Shown here piece by piece: positions 8,986-18,550 of a stretch of DNA of 64,000 nucleotides (positions are counted from its first letter, which is position 1; every line of letters starts with the position of its first letter). Position numbers and translations under genes: made by a program. The DNA is from Guptibacillus hwajinpoensis. GTDB taxonomy: Bacteria > Bacillota > Bacilli > Bacillales > Guptibacillaceae. The notes below the pieces were generated by a model that was not told where the DNA came from, ran no database searches, and saw only the letters and a program-made list of their open reading frames with translations. The DNA lies in NCBI RefSeq assembly GCF_005144865.1, contig NZ_SWFM01000001.1:1116001-1180000 (forward strand), written 5' to 3'.

Positions 8986-10443
8986 CTACCACCTAGCCGT
9001 CAACATCTTCCTTCTTGTATAGAATTCAACCCCATCAGATCCATTCGCATGGAGATCGCCATAGAACGAATTCTTCCATCCTGAGAATGGGAAGAACGCC
9101 ATCGGTGCTGGCACCCCAATGTTCACACCAAGCATGCCAACTTCAATGTTCTCTCTAAAGTAACGAACGTTGCTGCCACTTTGCGTAAACAGGCAAGCGC
9201 CGTTTCCAAAGTCGGATTCATTTGTAAGCTCGATCGCTTCTTCTAGATTCTTCACTCGTACAATCGATAATACCGGAGCGAAGATCTCGTCTTTCCAGAT
9301 TTGCATGGAGGAGTTCACGTGATCAAAGATGGTTGGTCCAATGAAGTACCCTTCATCGTTGTACGCTTCGTCATTACGGCCGTCACGGACGAGCGTTGCG
9401 CCTTCTTCCTGTCCTTTACGAATGTAGCTCTCCGTTCTTTCTTTGTGCTCTTTACGAATAACCGGTCCTAGGAATACATCTTCATCAAGACCGTTTCCGA
9501 TTTTGATTTCATCTGCTTTTTCGTTCAGCTTCTGAAGCAGCGGTTCAACGACATCGTCTACTGCTACAACAACAGAACAGGCCATGCATCGTTCGCCTGC
9601 AGATCCGTAAGAAGCTCCGATGATTTCTTTAACAGCTGCATCAAGATCAGCATCTGCCATTACGATCGAATGGTTTTTCGCACCAGCAAGTGCTTGCACC
9701 CGCTTGCCGTTCGCTGCGCCAGTTTTATATACGTATTCTGCGACTGGTTGTGAGCCGACAAAAGAGATCGCTGGAACGTCTTTATGTTCTAATAGACCGT
9801 TTACGACGTCATGCGCACCGTGGACGATATTAAGGACGCCGTCCGGTAGTCCTGCTTCTTTAAAAAGTTCTGCTAACCGGTTTGCGAGTAATGGCGTACG
9901 CTCGGATGGTTTAAGAACGAACGTGTTACCCATTGCGATCGCAAGTGGGAACATCCAGCATGGCACCATCATCGGGAAGTTAAATGGCGTGATGCCACCA
10001 ACAACGCCGACAGGATAACGGTACATGCCTGACTCTAAATTCGTTGCGATATCCGGAAGCTGCTTGCCCATCATTAACGAAGGTGCACCTGCTGCGAACT
10101 CCACGCATTCGATTCCGCGTTGCACTTCTCCTTGTGCTTCTTTAAAACTTTTACCGTTCTCCTGCGTTAGCAGTTTCGCTAGCTCGTCCCAGTTGTCGAC
10201 AAGCAGTTGCTGGTATTTAAAAAGAATACGAGCGCGTCTTGGAACAGGTGTTTTGCTCCATGTTTTGAAGGTAGCCTTCGCTACTTTCACCGCTTCATCG
10301 AGATCTTCTCTCGTTGAAATCGGCACCTGTGCGAGCTCTTCCCCTGTTGCTGGGTTCGGTACAGATTGAAACTGATCCGTCTTAGCGTCTACCCATTTGC
10401 CATTAATGTAGTTTTGTAGAACATTCGTTGCAGTCGTTGTCAT
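8986..10443 (-). CDS. mmsA: CoA-acylating methylmalonate-semialdehyde dehydrogenase
   Basis: 485 residues from ATG 10443, chosen for GGAGGGG 8 nt upstream. A full-length aldehyde dehydrogenase: [17 protein letters not shown] near 150-166, [13 protein letters not shown] near 227-239, catalytic Cys286 in GSAGERCMA, and [25 protein letters not shown] near the end. This pattern is typical of MmsA/IolA, which turns (methyl)malonate semialdehyde plus CoA and NAD into propionyl- or acetyl-CoA and CO2. It overlaps no gene but follows the iron alcohol dehydrogenase closely and is probably co-transcribed, suggesting oxidation of a 3-hydroxy acid or alcohol to a semialdehyde and then to acyl-CoA. There is no iol gene nearby. 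Confidence 0.92.
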   Translation of the reverse strand: MTTTATNVLQNYINGKWVDAKTDQFQSVPNPATGEELAQVPISTREDLDEAVKVAKATFKTWSKTPVPRRARILFKYQQLLVDNWDELAKLLTQENGKSFKEAQGEVQRGIECVEFAAGAPSLMMGKQLPDIATNLESGMYRYPVGVVGGITPFNFPMMVPCWMFPLAIAMGNTFVLKPSERTPLLANRLAELFKEAGLPDGVLNIVHGAHDVVNGLLEHKDVPAISFVGSQPVAEYVYKTGAANGKRVQALAGAKNHSIVMADADLDAAVKEIIGASYGSAGERCMACSVVVAVDDVVEPLLQKLNEKADEIKIGNGLDEDVFLGPVIRKEHKERTESYIRKGQEEGATLVRDGRNDEAYNDEGYFIGPTIFDHVNSSMQIWKDEIFAPVLSIVRVKNLEEAIELTNESDFGNGACLFTQSGSNVRYFRENIEVGMLGVNIGVPAPMAFFPFSGWKNSFYGDLHANGSDGVEFYTRRKMLTARW

Positions 10444-10468
10444 GTTAATACCCCTCCGGTTACACGTA

Positions 10469-11665
10469 TTATCGAACTCTTTCTTCACTCGTAAACTGGT
10501 AGTTATAACAGAGCTGATACAGTTCTTCTAATTCCGCTTGCGTTGGTAAACGTGGATTATATGCAGGGCTTCCGCTGTCTAGTGCATCGGCTGCCATTTT
10601 GCTGATTGCGTTTTTGAATACCGTCTCGTCAATTCCCCATGATTTCAAGTTAGGAATCTCTAATGATGCGCAAAGGCTTTTCACGGAAGCGACCGCCACG
10701 TCTGCCGCTTCTTCATTAGATAATGGCACACTTCCCGGCTGGAACAAGCGTCCGAGATCAGCAAGGCGATCGGTGCAGGATTCTTTGCTGTATTCAAGAA
10801 CGGCCGGAAGCAGCATTGCGTTTGAAAAACCATGCGGCACATGAAAGAGCGCACCGATTGGCCGCGACATGCCGTGCACAAGGCAGACGGAAGCATTTGT
10901 AAATGCCATGCCAGCCTGGAGAGCTCCCAAACTCATCGCTTCTCTCGCATCGAGATTCTCTCCATCAATGTAAGCGCTTTTAATGTTTTCGATAATTAGC
11001 TTCATGGCGGACAGTGCAAACGTATCTGTCATCGGATGAGCGCGTTTTGATAGATACGCTTCAATCGCGTGACTAAGGGCATCGATTCCTGTCGCCGCCG
11101 TAACTTGCTGCGGAGATGAAATTGAAAGTAACGGATCAACAATCGCAACAGCTGGCATGAAGGAAGGCTGTTTAATCATCATTTTCACATCAGTTGTTGT
11201 ATTCGTTATGACGGTCACATCCGTTGCTTCTGAACCGGTACCCGCTGTTGTTGGAATGGCGAGATGCGGAATCGACGCCTTCTCAGCAATTGTTCTGTTT
11301 GCACGGTAGTCACCTATGTAACCTCCATTCGTGGCAAGAACCGCAATGGCTTTAGCCGTATCGATACAACTTCCCCCACCTAATGAAATGACAATCTCAC
11401 AACTTGTGTTTTGAAAATGCACAAGCCCCTCTGACACATAGCTGTCCTTTGGTTCGGATTCCACACCGGTGTAAATTTCACTTTCGACACCCGCATGCTC
11501 CAGATATTTCTGACACTCTTTCACATAACCGAGACTCGTCATCACCTGATCACTAACAATTAGGGCTTTCTGACCGCGAAGAGCTGCTTCCGCGCCAATT
11601 TGTTTAAACGACTCTCTTCCATAGAGAATCGTTTGAGGTGTACGAAAAACCGCAAAATGTTCCAA
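10469..11665 (-). CDS. Iron-containing alcohol dehydrogenase (group III)
   Basis: 398 residues from TTG 11665 (AGGAG 7 nt upstream). The NAD-binding [13 protein letters not shown] motif is near 96-108, and the metal site is Asp195, His199, His264 and His278 ([31 protein letters not shown]). It reduces or oxidises a small alcohol/aldehyde or hydroxy-acid pair. The spacing to the downstream semialdehyde dehydrogenase is 25 bp, so the two likely work in sequence, for example 3-hydroxypropionate or 3-hydroxyisobutyrate to semialdehyde to acyl-CoA (inference). Substrate not predictable. Confidence 0.92.
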   Translation of the reverse strand: MEHFAVFRTPQTILYGRESFKQIGAEAALRGQKALIVSDQVMTSLGYVKECQKYLEHAGVESEIYTGVESEPKDSYVSEGLVHFQNTSCEIVISLGGGSCIDTAKAIAVLATNGGYIGDYRANRTIAEKASIPHLAIPTTAGTGSEATDVTVITNTTTDVKMMIKQPSFMPAVAIVDPLLSISSPQQVTAATGIDALSHAIEAYLSKRAHPMTDTFALSAMKLIIENIKSAYIDGENLDAREAMSLGALQAGMAFTNASVCLVHGMSRPIGALFHVPHGFSNAMLLPAVLEYSKESCTDRLADLGRLFQPGSVPLSNEEAADVAVASVKSLCASLEIPNLKSWGIDETVFKNAISKMAADALDSGSPAYNPRLPTQAELEELYQLCYNYQFTSEERVR

Positions 11666-11826
11666 TTGATCACTCCTTTATTAATGCCATTGCTAAAGCA
11701 GGGTAAGAAGTAAGTGTGTGATTCTTGGAGTCTATGAAACTGAAAGCTACACCATTACCTTCCTTCTTGATTAAAGTATCTCATTCCTACCACAATTGAT
11801 TAATCGTAGTAAATCTTTTACAATAT

Positions 11827-12069
11827 TCATTTGTCATTTAGCTTGTCTGGATTGAAGTGAAGGAGATAAAGGAAAATCCCAACAATGAAAAACAATACAC
11901 TCAGTGTAATGAGTAAGTATCCCCCACTCGTAAACAGTTCGTTAATGGCATTTGGTCCCCATCTATTACGTCCTATTCCCATGATAGCTGCTGTGATATA
12001 TTGAGCAGATAGTAAGATTGAAGAGATAAGCAAGCACACAGAACCTATAATAACTTTCGAATAATCCAT
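11827..12069 (-). CDS. Small two-helix membrane protein
   Basis: 80 residues from ATG 12069 with GGAAGGAGGGAG upstream. Two hydrophobic segments (about 5-30 and 48-70) lie around NRWGPNAINELFTSGGY. No family recognised. It is separate from its neighbours and has the look of a genuine small gene. Confidence 0.65.
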   Translation of the reverse strand: MDYSKVIIGSVCLLISSILLSAQYITAAIMGIGRNRWGPNAINELFTSGGYLLITLSVLFFIVGIFLYLLHFNPDKLNDK

Positions 12070-12147
12070 AGCTCCCTCCTTCCTTTCTCATTTCATCATA
12101 CCTTATAATGTTGGTTTTGAAAATTCTGTTAATAACTAGCATTTAAA

Positions 12148-12186
12148 CCAAAGATACTGCAGGCAAATTGCCTACAGTATCTTTGG
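12148..12186. terminator. Strong hairpin after the 12187 gene
   Basis: 17-bp arms (CCAAAGATACTGCAGGC and its near complement) around a 5-nt loop, directly abutting the stop codon at 12187. There is no long T-run, so termination strength is uncertain. Confidence 0.5.
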
Positions 12187-12531
12187 TTACCAAGTCTCCC
12201 AGCCATACGTATGGTATTCCTTCGCGCCTGGGAGATGTGTGGTTGTTTTCATTTTTTTACGAAATTGTTTTTGAACCCTTCTCTTAGCTTTTGGGTCTTC
12301 TTTTTTGTACCAGTGACCGGTACCACGATTACGCGCTTTGAATAAACGCTCTCGCCCAGGATTCTTCATACGCTTGGTACTTTTAACCTTGAACTGACGT
12401 AAGGCTTCAGCTTCGTGTTGTTCATCATCCCATGCCACAACTTCAGCATAGCAATCAAAACAACGTATTGGATCGAAAACCAATCGTCCATCTTCTAACT
12501 TCACAATTATCCCTAGTGCACAGGGCATCAT
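12187..12531 (-). CDS. Basic soluble hypothetical protein
   Basis: 114 codons from ATG 12531; a stop codon directly precedes it. No good ribosome binding site stands before 12531, while an internal GTG near residue 10 has AGGGA upstream, so the start is uncertain. The N-terminus contains CFDCYAEVVAWDDE, a CxxC-like pair; the C-terminal half is strongly basic (FKVKSTKRMKNPGRERLF, KRRVQKQFRKKMK), which suggests nucleic acid or phosphate binding. Unknown family. Confidence 0.5.
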   Translation of the reverse strand: MMPCALGIIVKLEDGRLVFDPIRCFDCYAEVVAWDDEQHEAEALRQFKVKSTKRMKNPGRERLFKARNRGTGHWYKKEDPKAKRRVQKQFRKKMKTTTHLPGAKEYHTYGWETW

Positions 12532-12766
12532 TTACACAATCATGTGTAGGCCCTTCATACACTTAAGGATCAAACACGTAGGATTTGATCAATTCCATCA
12601 CCTCGTTTTATTTCTATCCATTATAAATGAATGAGTTGGTGGACTCAAATGCTTTTCGATTCTAGTAATTTATCCCTTTTAACATCTAGATTCTCTATCC
12701 AATTTTAGATAGACTCAATACTGTGCCAACGCATGACATAAAGAGAAATAAGGAAAGGTTGGGTTT

Positions 12767-13498
12767 ATGAAAAAGAGATTACTCATGGTTAGCTTCATCT
12801 TCTTATTGAGTTTAACCGCATTCGAATCTGCTTATGCCGTTCATGAGAAGGAAAGCATCCATAGAGATTTGAAACCAAATTATAAAGACACCAACACGGC
12901 TCTTCTTTCAACAATGACTTATGGGGGCATGCCATTTAACATAAGTGAAACCCCATCGAAATTTGTCTCCACACACTTACAACCATTGGAAAATGGAAAG
13001 TATAGAGTAACTGTTACCAATGAATGGAAACGGATGCCTAATGTGAGAGAACGAGACCTCCTCATGTTCTACATCCAGAGTACAGGCGACAATTACGCGC
13101 TAGATAATGAAACACTAGAAGGGCAACAATACGTTCTTGCAGAGAACCTAAATACCGGTGAAATGAAAACCTTCACATATGAGTATATAAATACACCAAA
13201 TGCAGATTCTGAACATTTTTCAGCTTCTTCATTTGGAGTCGTCATGTACCAGAACCTGAAGAACGATTGGGGTGAGTATAAAGTTCGGAGTATTTTTCAA
13301 CGTCTTAGCGGAATCATTGAAGAGATTCCGAGTATACATACAAACTCGTTAGAAGTAGTTGGCGGGTTTAACCATCAGATTTATGAGGAAGACTGGAGTT
13401 TTCATGAAGCCATCGAAAATGCATTTGAGCCATCAGCAGAACATTCAAAGCTATATGATGGTTTTCTTCGAACAGAAACACAGGTCATTATGCGTTGA
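12767..13498 (+). CDS. Secreted protein of unknown function
   Basis: 243 residues from ATG 12767 behind AAGGAAAGG. There is a clear cleavable signal peptide (MKKRLLMVSFIFLLSLTAFE, then SAYA-VHE). The mature part is mixed and soluble, with no cysteine and no membrane segment, so it is released or wall-associated. No catalytic motif recognised. A bidirectional terminator separates it from the convergent kinase gene. Confidence 0.65.
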   Translation: MKKRLLMVSFIFLLSLTAFESAYAVHEKESIHRDLKPNYKDTNTALLSTMTYGGMPFNISETPSKFVSTHLQPLENGKYRVTVTNEWKRMPNVRERDLLMFYIQSTGDNYALDNETLEGQQYVLAENLNTGEMKTFTYEYINTPNADSEHFSASSFGVVMYQNLKNDWGEYKVRSIFQRLSGIIEEIPSIHTNSLEVVGGFNHQIYEEDWSFHEAIENAFEPSAEHSKLYDGFLRTETQVIMR

Positions 13499-13565
13499 TT
13501 TATGATACTAATCCATAATAAAAGGGACGTATGATTACACATATCGGGATCCGTTTTGCATTAAA

Positions 13566-13599
13566 AAAGCGACATCTTAATCAATAAAGATGTCGCTTT
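13566..13599. terminator. Bidirectional terminator between convergent genes
   Basis: 13-bp perfect stem AAAGCGACATCTT - 8-nt loop - AAGATGTCGCTTT, located between the secreted protein gene (plus) and the kinase gene (minus). Confidence 0.75.
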
Positions 13600-13648
13600 A
13601 CATATGCTATAACACCTTTCATAATTGCCCGTTGGATTAAAATTTTTC

Positions 13649-14440
13649 TTACAACCACTCTTCTCCATGTTCCCGAATAAATCTAATTTCCTTTTGATAA
13701 TGTTCATAATGCCCTTCGTCGATCATTTTTTGAAAAGCACGATCGCCTTGTTTGGCTTTTCTTGTCATGTATTTACATAACCCTTCTAATCGTAGCAATA
13801 CCATCTCTAAATAGTCTTCTTCCAGTCCCACCATATCATAGGATTCAAAAAACAAGTTCACTCTTTGTTTGATACGATTGGCATCACGTGACGAGTCATA
13901 ATGAACTGCCTCACCAGTTTCAGTATGATAATGCTTACTTAGAGGAACGCAAGTGTAAAGCGTATATACGATATCCCAAAGTCTCGGCCCAGGCCCAGCA
14001 ACATCAAAATCAATAATACCAACCGGTTTTTTGTGATTATAAATAATGTTGTATACCGCAAAATCATTATGACATAGTACCTCATATGGTTTGGGGGTGT
14101 GATCGATTGGTTGAAAGTTTTGCATTGAAAAATCGCACACCGCATCATGATAAAGACGCAGCATTTTCGCAATGTCTTTTAAGGCATCATTAGACCACAT
14201 GTATTCTTTTAAAGGATAATGACCAGCTTCTCCTTCAATGTATGATAAGACCTCTCTACCTTTTTCATCTATACCTAAAAACTTAGGAGCATGAGTGTAC
14301 CCTTTGTTTTCCAAATGCTTTAAAAGCTTGTGGATTTCAGTACTCTCTGGCTTTCGTTCTCGTCGAACAGTATCTCCTGAACGATAGACGTTCGAGACAT
14401 TCCCCCCTGTAAGCATTTCTTCGTTTTCGTAGTTTGACAT
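13649..14440 (-). CDS. Aminoglycoside phosphotransferase / choline kinase-like protein
   Basis: 263 residues from ATG 14440 with GGAAGGGG upstream. Kinase-like fold: an N-lobe with a glycine-rich turn (LTGGNVSNVYRSGDTV), the catalytic loop CHNDFAVYNII (His124, Asp126, Asn131), and IIDFDVAGPGPRLWDI with the metal-binding Asp144. It phosphorylates a small hydroxylated substrate using ATP. No resistance gene context is present and the real substrate is unknown. Length is normal for the family. Confidence 0.85.
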   Translation of the reverse strand: MSNYENEEMLTGGNVSNVYRSGDTVRRERKPESTEIHKLLKHLENKGYTHAPKFLGIDEKGREVLSYIEGEAGHYPLKEYMWSNDALKDIAKMLRLYHDAVCDFSMQNFQPIDHTPKPYEVLCHNDFAVYNIIYNHKKPVGIIDFDVAGPGPRLWDIVYTLYTCVPLSKHYHTETGEAVHYDSSRDANRIKQRVNLFFESYDMVGLEEDYLEMVLLRLEGLCKYMTRKAKQGDRAFQKMIDEGHYEHYQKEIRFIREHGEEWL

Positions 14441-14523
14441 CTAAAAATCCCCTTCCATTAGTAGAAAACCAGATTTCGGGATACTAAGATGTGTTTATTA
14501 GAGATGTGAAATTTCTTTAAAAC

Positions 14524-14556
14524 ACAAAAAAAAAGCAGATACAAAGGTATCCACTT
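14524..14556 (-). terminator. Terminator on the minus strand with no annotated gene upstream
   Basis: Minus strand: AAGTGGATAC - CTTT - GTATCTGCTT followed by a run of nine T. It ends whatever is transcribed leftward through 14557-14800. Confidence 0.65.
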
Positions 14557-14804
14557 GTTTTCTTAAGAATTAACACACCAAGCGTCCCTTGTTAATGATT
14601 TAAAAATAGACATACTTCACCCGTTGTCTTTACAGGTTCGTATTCTATTCGTTTAATTAATCATTACAAGGATGTCCACATGTTGAGTTAAATTCCCCTT
14701 CCATTTACATCTCTACTAATAATTGTATAGTTAATTTTTGCAATAATCAATAAAAATAATGATTTATGGTAGTGATTATCTAATTATCTCCTTTTCCTCT
14801 TTAT
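14557..14804 (-). other. Intergenic stretch with possible short leftward transcript or micro-peptides
   Basis: No ordinary gene. On the minus strand it holds two very short open frames with fair ribosome binding sites: ATG near 14704 (15 codons, MEGEFNSTCGHPCND) and ATG near 14614 (16 codons, MSIFKSLTRDAWCVNS), followed by a good terminator. Either they are real peptides, remnants of a broken gene, or the transcript is a small RNA. Confidence 0.25.
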
Positions 14805-15039
14805 AAAAGGCTCTTTTCGTAAACATTGTTGCTATAAGAGTGAAGGACTTCCGCTCCAGGATGCTCGCTTTCCGCGGGGCGGGCGCTGAGCCTCCTCGGC
14901 GCACAAAACATTGATCCTGTGGGGTCTCACCTGTCCCGCTAGTCCCGCAGGAGTCGAGCACCTTCCGCTCCAATCAGCGAAGTGGGGTTCTCTATAGAAA
15001 AGTCTTTTAAAAGCAACAATCTTATAGAAAGAGCCTTTT
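14805..15039 (+). repeat. MITE-like 235-bp repeat family, full copy
   Basis: Ends are imperfect inverted repeats of about 29 bp (AAAAGGCTCTTTTCG at the left, AGAAAGAGCCTTTT at the right). The core is GC-rich with GGATGCTCGCTTTCCGCGG and GGCGCACAAAACATTG, and the right half is partly complementary to the left, so the whole element can fold into one long hairpin. Short open frames inside are artefacts of the repeat. Confidence 0.85.
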
Positions 15040-15112
15040 GTTAAGTAATCGCACTTGTTAAATGAACAACCTAATCCTGCGTAGACTAATAATTTTTATC
15101 CGTTGTTACATA

Positions 15113-15463
15113 TTATTTCCGCAAAATCTTCTCCATCTTTTTCCCCTTTGCTAACTCATCGATCAGCTTATCTAAATAGCGAATTTCCTGCATCGTTGGT
15201 TCTTCGATGTCTTCCACTCGTATACCGCAGACCACACCTTTGATCATGGCCCGCGAAGGGTTCATACGGGGAGCTTCCGCAAAGAAGGTCTCAAAGTCTG
15301 TCTGTTTTTCCAATTGCGCTTCTAACTCTTCTTCACTATACCCAGTCAACCAACGGATGATTTCATCCACTTCTATTTTCGTACGTCCCTTTTTCTCCGC
15401 CTTCGTAACATAATGGGGGTAGACACTTGCAAAGCTCATTGTATAGATTTTATGTTTGGTCAT
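15113..15463 (-). CDS. DUF2200 family protein
   Basis: 116 residues from the second of two adjacent ATGs (15463; the first is 15466), since GGAGG stands 7 nt before it. The frame stays open upstream only because it runs into the neighbouring repeat. The sequence ([20 protein letters not shown], then [14 protein letters not shown]) matches DUF2200, a conserved small family of unknown function. Flanked on both sides by copies of the 235-bp repeat. Confidence 0.85.
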   Translation of the reverse strand: MTKHKIYTMSFASVYPHYVTKAEKKGRTKIEVDEIIRWLTGYSEEELEAQLEKQTDFETFFAEAPRMNPSRAMIKGVVCGIRVEDIEEPTMQEIRYLDKLIDELAKGKKMEKILRK

Positions 15464-15494
15464 CATACATCCTCCCTTAATGAATCCTTCTATA

Positions 15495-15732
15495 AAAAGG
15501 CTGTTTTCGTAAACATTGTTGCTATAAGTGTGAGAGGGATTTCCGCTCCAGGATGCTCGCTTTCCGCGGGGCGGGCGCTGAGCCTCCTCGGCGCACAAAA
15601 CATTGCGCCTGTGGGGTCTCACCTGTCCCGCTAGTCCCGCAGGAGTCGAGCATCCTTCCGCTCCAATTAGATAAGTGTGGTTCTTTATACAAAACTTTTT
15701 TCAAAAGCAACAATCTTTTAGAAAAGATCCTA
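15495..15732 (+). repeat. MITE-like 235-bp repeat family, full copy
   Basis: Same ends and GC-rich core as 14805-15039. The two copies bracket the DUF2200 gene in the same orientation. Confidence 0.85.
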
Positions 15733-15835
15733 TAAAAAAGAACATTTCCCTTCTTGCTGGAATGCTACTATTAATTAATGATTCTATTATAACGTTACTC
15801 TTTTGTTCGTTTGCTATCCCTTGATTCACCTTTTA

Positions 15836-15874
15836 TACAAAAAAACCGCTACCTTTTATTAAGTGTAGCGGTTT
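15836..15874 (-). terminator. Terminator of the reactive-sulfur operon
   Basis: Minus strand: AAACCGCTAC - 12-nt loop - GTAGCGGTTT running into TTTTTTTGTA. It lies 18 bp after the TauE stop codon. Confidence 0.8.
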
Positions 15875-15891
15875 ACGCAATTGAATAGGAA

Positions 15892-16683
15892 TTATCCTAA
15901 AAGCTCTATCCAGATCTTGATTGCCGTTCCCAGAATCAATAGTGCTAAAATAATCTGGAGAATTTTCGTATTTACTTTCTTCCCGAAGTTCGCTCCAAGT
16001 GGTGAAGCAATTAAGCTTGCTACAATCATCACAATGGCTGGTAGGAATAGGACCTGTCCAGTAAATACCTTACCTGCCGTCGAACCTATGGAAGAAATAA
16101 ATGTTATGGCAAGTGATGATGCGATCGTCATACGAGTTGGGATTTTTAGAACTAACAGCATAATTGGTACAAGAATAAAAGCACCTGCTGCACCAACAAT
16201 TCCTGCTCCAATACCAACTAGAAACGCAAATGTAGCTGCTAACCATTTGTTAAAGGTTACCTGATCCATCGGAATATCATCAATATCTTTCTTAGGAATG
16301 AACATCATGATTGCAGCAATGGTAGCAAGTATCCCATAGACGAGATTCACACCACCATCTGTCATGAATTTCGAGCCAAATCCACCGATAAAACTACCGA
16401 TCAAAATGCTGATCCCCATGTAGATAATCAAAGTTTTGTTTAAATAACCGCCTTTTCGATACGCCCAAACACCACCGATTGTAGCGAATAGGACTTGAAC
16501 TGCACTAATACCTGCCACTTCATGAGCAGTAAAAGCTGAAAGTCCTAAGAATGCCGGAATATAAAGAAGCATTGGGTATTTGATAATCGATCCACCAATT
16601 CCGACCATACCTGAAACGAAGGAACCGACGAAGCCGATTAGAAAGATGACGGTTAAGAAATAAATACTATAATCCATTTCCAA
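15892..16683 (-). CDS. TauE/SafE family sulfite/organosulfonate exporter
   Basis: 263 codons from TTG 16683 (AAGGTG at 5 nt); an ATG two codons later is the alternative. Eight hydrophobic segments with glycine-rich turns [20 protein letters not shown] and [20 protein letters not shown], the duplicated TauE motif. It should export sulfite or thiosulfate formed by the enzymes encoded upstream. Last gene of the six-gene operon, as in staphylococcal cst loci where a TauE protein is linked to sulfurtransferases. Confidence 0.88.
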   Translation of the reverse strand: MEMDYSIYFLTVIFLIGFVGSFVSGMVGIGGSIIKYPMLLYIPAFLGLSAFTAHEVAGISAVQVLFATIGGVWAYRKGGYLNKTLIIYMGISILIGSFIGGFGSKFMTDGGVNLVYGILATIAAIMMFIPKKDIDDIPMDQVTFNKWLAATFAFLVGIGAGIVGAAGAFILVPIMLLVLKIPTRMTIASSLAITFISSIGSTAGKVFTGQVLFLPAIVMIVASLIASPLGANFGKKVNTKILQIILALLILGTAIKIWIELLG

Positions 16684-16734
16684 GTTTTCACCTTCTTATT
16701 TAAATAAGGACCCCGTAGGGCCCTTATTATTTTA

Positions 16735-16962
16735 TTATGCTTTTTTAATCCAGAACTTTAGGACGCCGTCTTCTTCTGAATCTTGAAGTAGTTCATGGCC
16801 ACCAGATTTCACCCATGCTGCAATATCACTTTTTGCACCTTTGTCTGTCGCATGAACTTCTAGTACTTCTCCTGAGTTTAATTCCTGAATTGATTTCTTT
16901 GTCTTCACGATCGGCATTGGGCATGCCATTCCTTTTGCGTCTAATACTTTAGTTGATTCCAT
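16735..16962 (-). CDS. TusA-type sulfur carrier protein
   Basis: 75 residues from ATG 16962 behind AAGGAGG. The CPMP motif with the persulfide-carrying Cys14 (GMACPMPIVKTKK) and VHATDKGAKSDIAAW are textbook TusA/SirA features. It shuttles sulfane sulfur between the rhodaneses and the dioxygenase of this operon. A second TusA domain is fused to a rhodanese at 18551. Confidence 0.9.
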   Translation of the reverse strand: MESTKVLDAKGMACPMPIVKTKKSIQELNSGEVLEVHATDKGAKSDIAAWVKSGGHELLQDSEEDGVLKFWIKKA

Positions 16963-16976
16963 TGTTATCCTCCTTA

Positions 16977-18110
16977 TTATCCGTGAACCGCACAGCGGTT
17001 TGGTCCAATTTCCATATCTCTTTGTTCTTCGTTATCCGGGGTAACTTTCCCCATGTTCGTTTTTCTAATTTCTTCGTAAGCATTTGGCTGAGGAGGAAGG
17101 TTATCCGTGACCATGCTTCTGAACTTCTCTTCATCCTCAACTTGAAGACCTGAATTCTTCTCATAAAGATCTCCTAAACGTGCTGACACTTGTCCACCTT
17201 CACCTAGCTCACTAGAGAAAGAGAAGTGTGCGGGTAATACAATTAAATCATCCGAAAGCTCTTTGTAACGTTTGTATAACGTGTTACGAAGATCTCCTAC
17301 CCAGTCTTCAGCTTTACCTGCAAGATCAGGTCGTCCAATGGACTTAACAAATAGAATGTCGCCTGTTAGAAGATACTGATTATCAATAATGAGTGACGTA
17401 CTTCCAATCGTGTGACCAGGTGAATACAGTGGCTGTACTTTTACAGTCGTATTGCCAACAACAAGATCGTTACCTTCTTCAAGTGGTATATAGTCGAATG
17501 TTACTTCTGTAGCATCCTTTGGAGGAAGATTGTACGTTCCACCAACTTTTTCTGCTAAACCGCGTCCACCTGAGATATGATCGGCATGAAGATGGGTGTC
17601 GATTAAATGCTTAATTTGCACACCCTTGTCTTCAGCGAACCTTTCATAGTTACCAATCATTCTGTTGGCATCGACAATTGCAGCTTCGCCATCAGATTCA
17701 ATAAAGTACGATAGACAACCTTTTCCTAGACGTACGAATTGATAAAGGCTTCCACCACTAGTAAGATCTGCGATTTTCGTCGGCTCTAAATGTTCACTCC
17801 ATGCTTTCATTCCGCCTTCAAGCGAATAAACATCTGTAAAACCAGCTTCATCGAACATTTCTGCGACCATTTGTGAGGAACCGCCCTTTGCACAGACGAC
17901 GATGATTTCCTGATCCTTACCAAGTTTATCTTCTACATCTTCAATTCCATCTAGCAAATTAAAGTACGGTTCATTGATCACATCTACTTTACCGCCTTCA
18001 ATTTTCCAATCATCAAATTCATCCGTATTTCGAACATCAAGGATCGTTGTTTCTTCGTTATTGACAACTTTTTTTGCTATTTCGTTAGTTGTAATCGTCT
18101 TAACAGACAA
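16977..18110 (-). CDS. Rhodanese-persulfide dioxygenase fusion (CstB-like, metallo-beta-lactamase fold)
   Basis: 377 residues from TTG 18110 (AAAGGAGG 8 nt upstream). Residues 1-110 are a rhodanese domain with active Cys73 ([10 protein letters not shown]). Residues 120-377 are a metallo-hydrolase of the ETHE1/persulfide dioxygenase type with His173, His175, Asp177, His178, His233, Asp251 and His295; the mononuclear iron ligands would be among these histidines and aspartates. The reaction is oxidation of a persulfide to sulfite or thiosulfate. Domain order is rhodanese first, the reverse of staphylococcal CstB, where the dioxygenase is N-terminal. Central enzyme of the operon. Confidence 0.88.
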   Translation of the reverse strand: MSVKTITTNEIAKKVVNNEETTILDVRNTDEFDDWKIEGGKVDVINEPYFNLLDGIEDVEDKLGKDQEIIVVCAKGGSSQMVAEMFDEAGFTDVYSLEGGMKAWSEHLEPTKIADLTSGGSLYQFVRLGKGCLSYFIESDGEAAIVDANRMIGNYERFAEDKGVQIKHLIDTHLHADHISGGRGLAEKVGGTYNLPPKDATEVTFDYIPLEEGNDLVVGNTTVKVQPLYSPGHTIGSTSLIIDNQYLLTGDILFVKSIGRPDLAGKAEDWVGDLRNTLYKRYKELSDDLIVLPAHFSFSSELGEGGQVSARLGDLYEKNSGLQVEDEEKFRSMVTDNLPPQPNAYEEIRKTNMGKVTPDNEEQRDMEIGPNRCAVHG

Positions 18111-18128
18111 ACTGTAATCCTCCTTTGT

Positions 18129-18527
18129 TTAGAATGTTAATGAGATATTAGCATCCTTCGCATAGTCAATATATGAGGCTGCGCCGCCTACTTCAATTCC
18201 ATCAATGAAATCTTCTTTTTCAAGATTCATAAGATCCATGGTCATCTGACACGCGATTAATTTAATATCTAACTCCTGCGCGATTCCGACCAATTCTTCA
18301 ATTGATGGTACGTTTGTTCTTTCAAAGCCTTCCTGGAAGTGCTCTTTCCCTTCAGGAATCGGTAAGTTTTTGTGTCCTTCTTTATGAATTAAATTAAGAC
18401 CTTCAAATGTAAAGAAGATACCTACTTCTGCATCAGAAGCTGCTGCTGCTGTTGCCACATTCAATACTTTATACGCGTCAAAAAGACTTCCGTTCGCTGC
18501 GATAATTGCTACTTTTGTATTAGCCAT
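18129..18527 (-). CDS. DsrE/DsrF-like sulfur-relay protein
   Basis: 132 residues from ATG 18527. DsrE2-type fold with KVAIIAANGSLFDAYKVLNVA at the start and a candidate sulfur-carrying Cys93 in KLIACQMTMDLM. It probably passes persulfide sulfur between the TusA and rhodanese partners, as peroxiredoxin-like DsrE proteins do in other sulfur operons. Embedded in the operon with gaps of about 20 bp. Confidence 0.87.
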   Translation of the reverse strand: MANTKVAIIAANGSLFDAYKVLNVATAAAASDAEVGIFFTFEGLNLIHKEGHKNLPIPEGKEHFQEGFERTNVPSIEELVGIAQELDIKLIACQMTMDLMNLEKEDFIDGIEVGGAASYIDYAKDANISLTF

Positions 18528-18550
18528 AATAAATTCCTCCGCTTTATAAA

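Noticed and set aside
9620..10369. Plus-strand frames opposite the semialdehyde dehydrogenase
   Set aside because: Antisense shadows of a well-conserved enzyme; no start sites.
13649..14440. Aminoglycoside resistance gene
   Set aside because: Only the general kinase fold is supported; no resistance context or subfamily motif is visible.
14776..14973. Open frames on both strands inside the 235-bp repeats (also 15522-15735, 25033-25276, 44501-44744, 56840-57048)
   Set aside because: They recur with each repeat copy, lack their own ribosome binding sites and follow the GC-rich palindromic core, so they are by-products of the repeat and not genes.
15113..15622. 169-residue version of the DUF2200 protein
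   Set aside because: The first 50 or so residues are translated repeat sequence; the real start has a strong ribosome binding site at 15463-15466.
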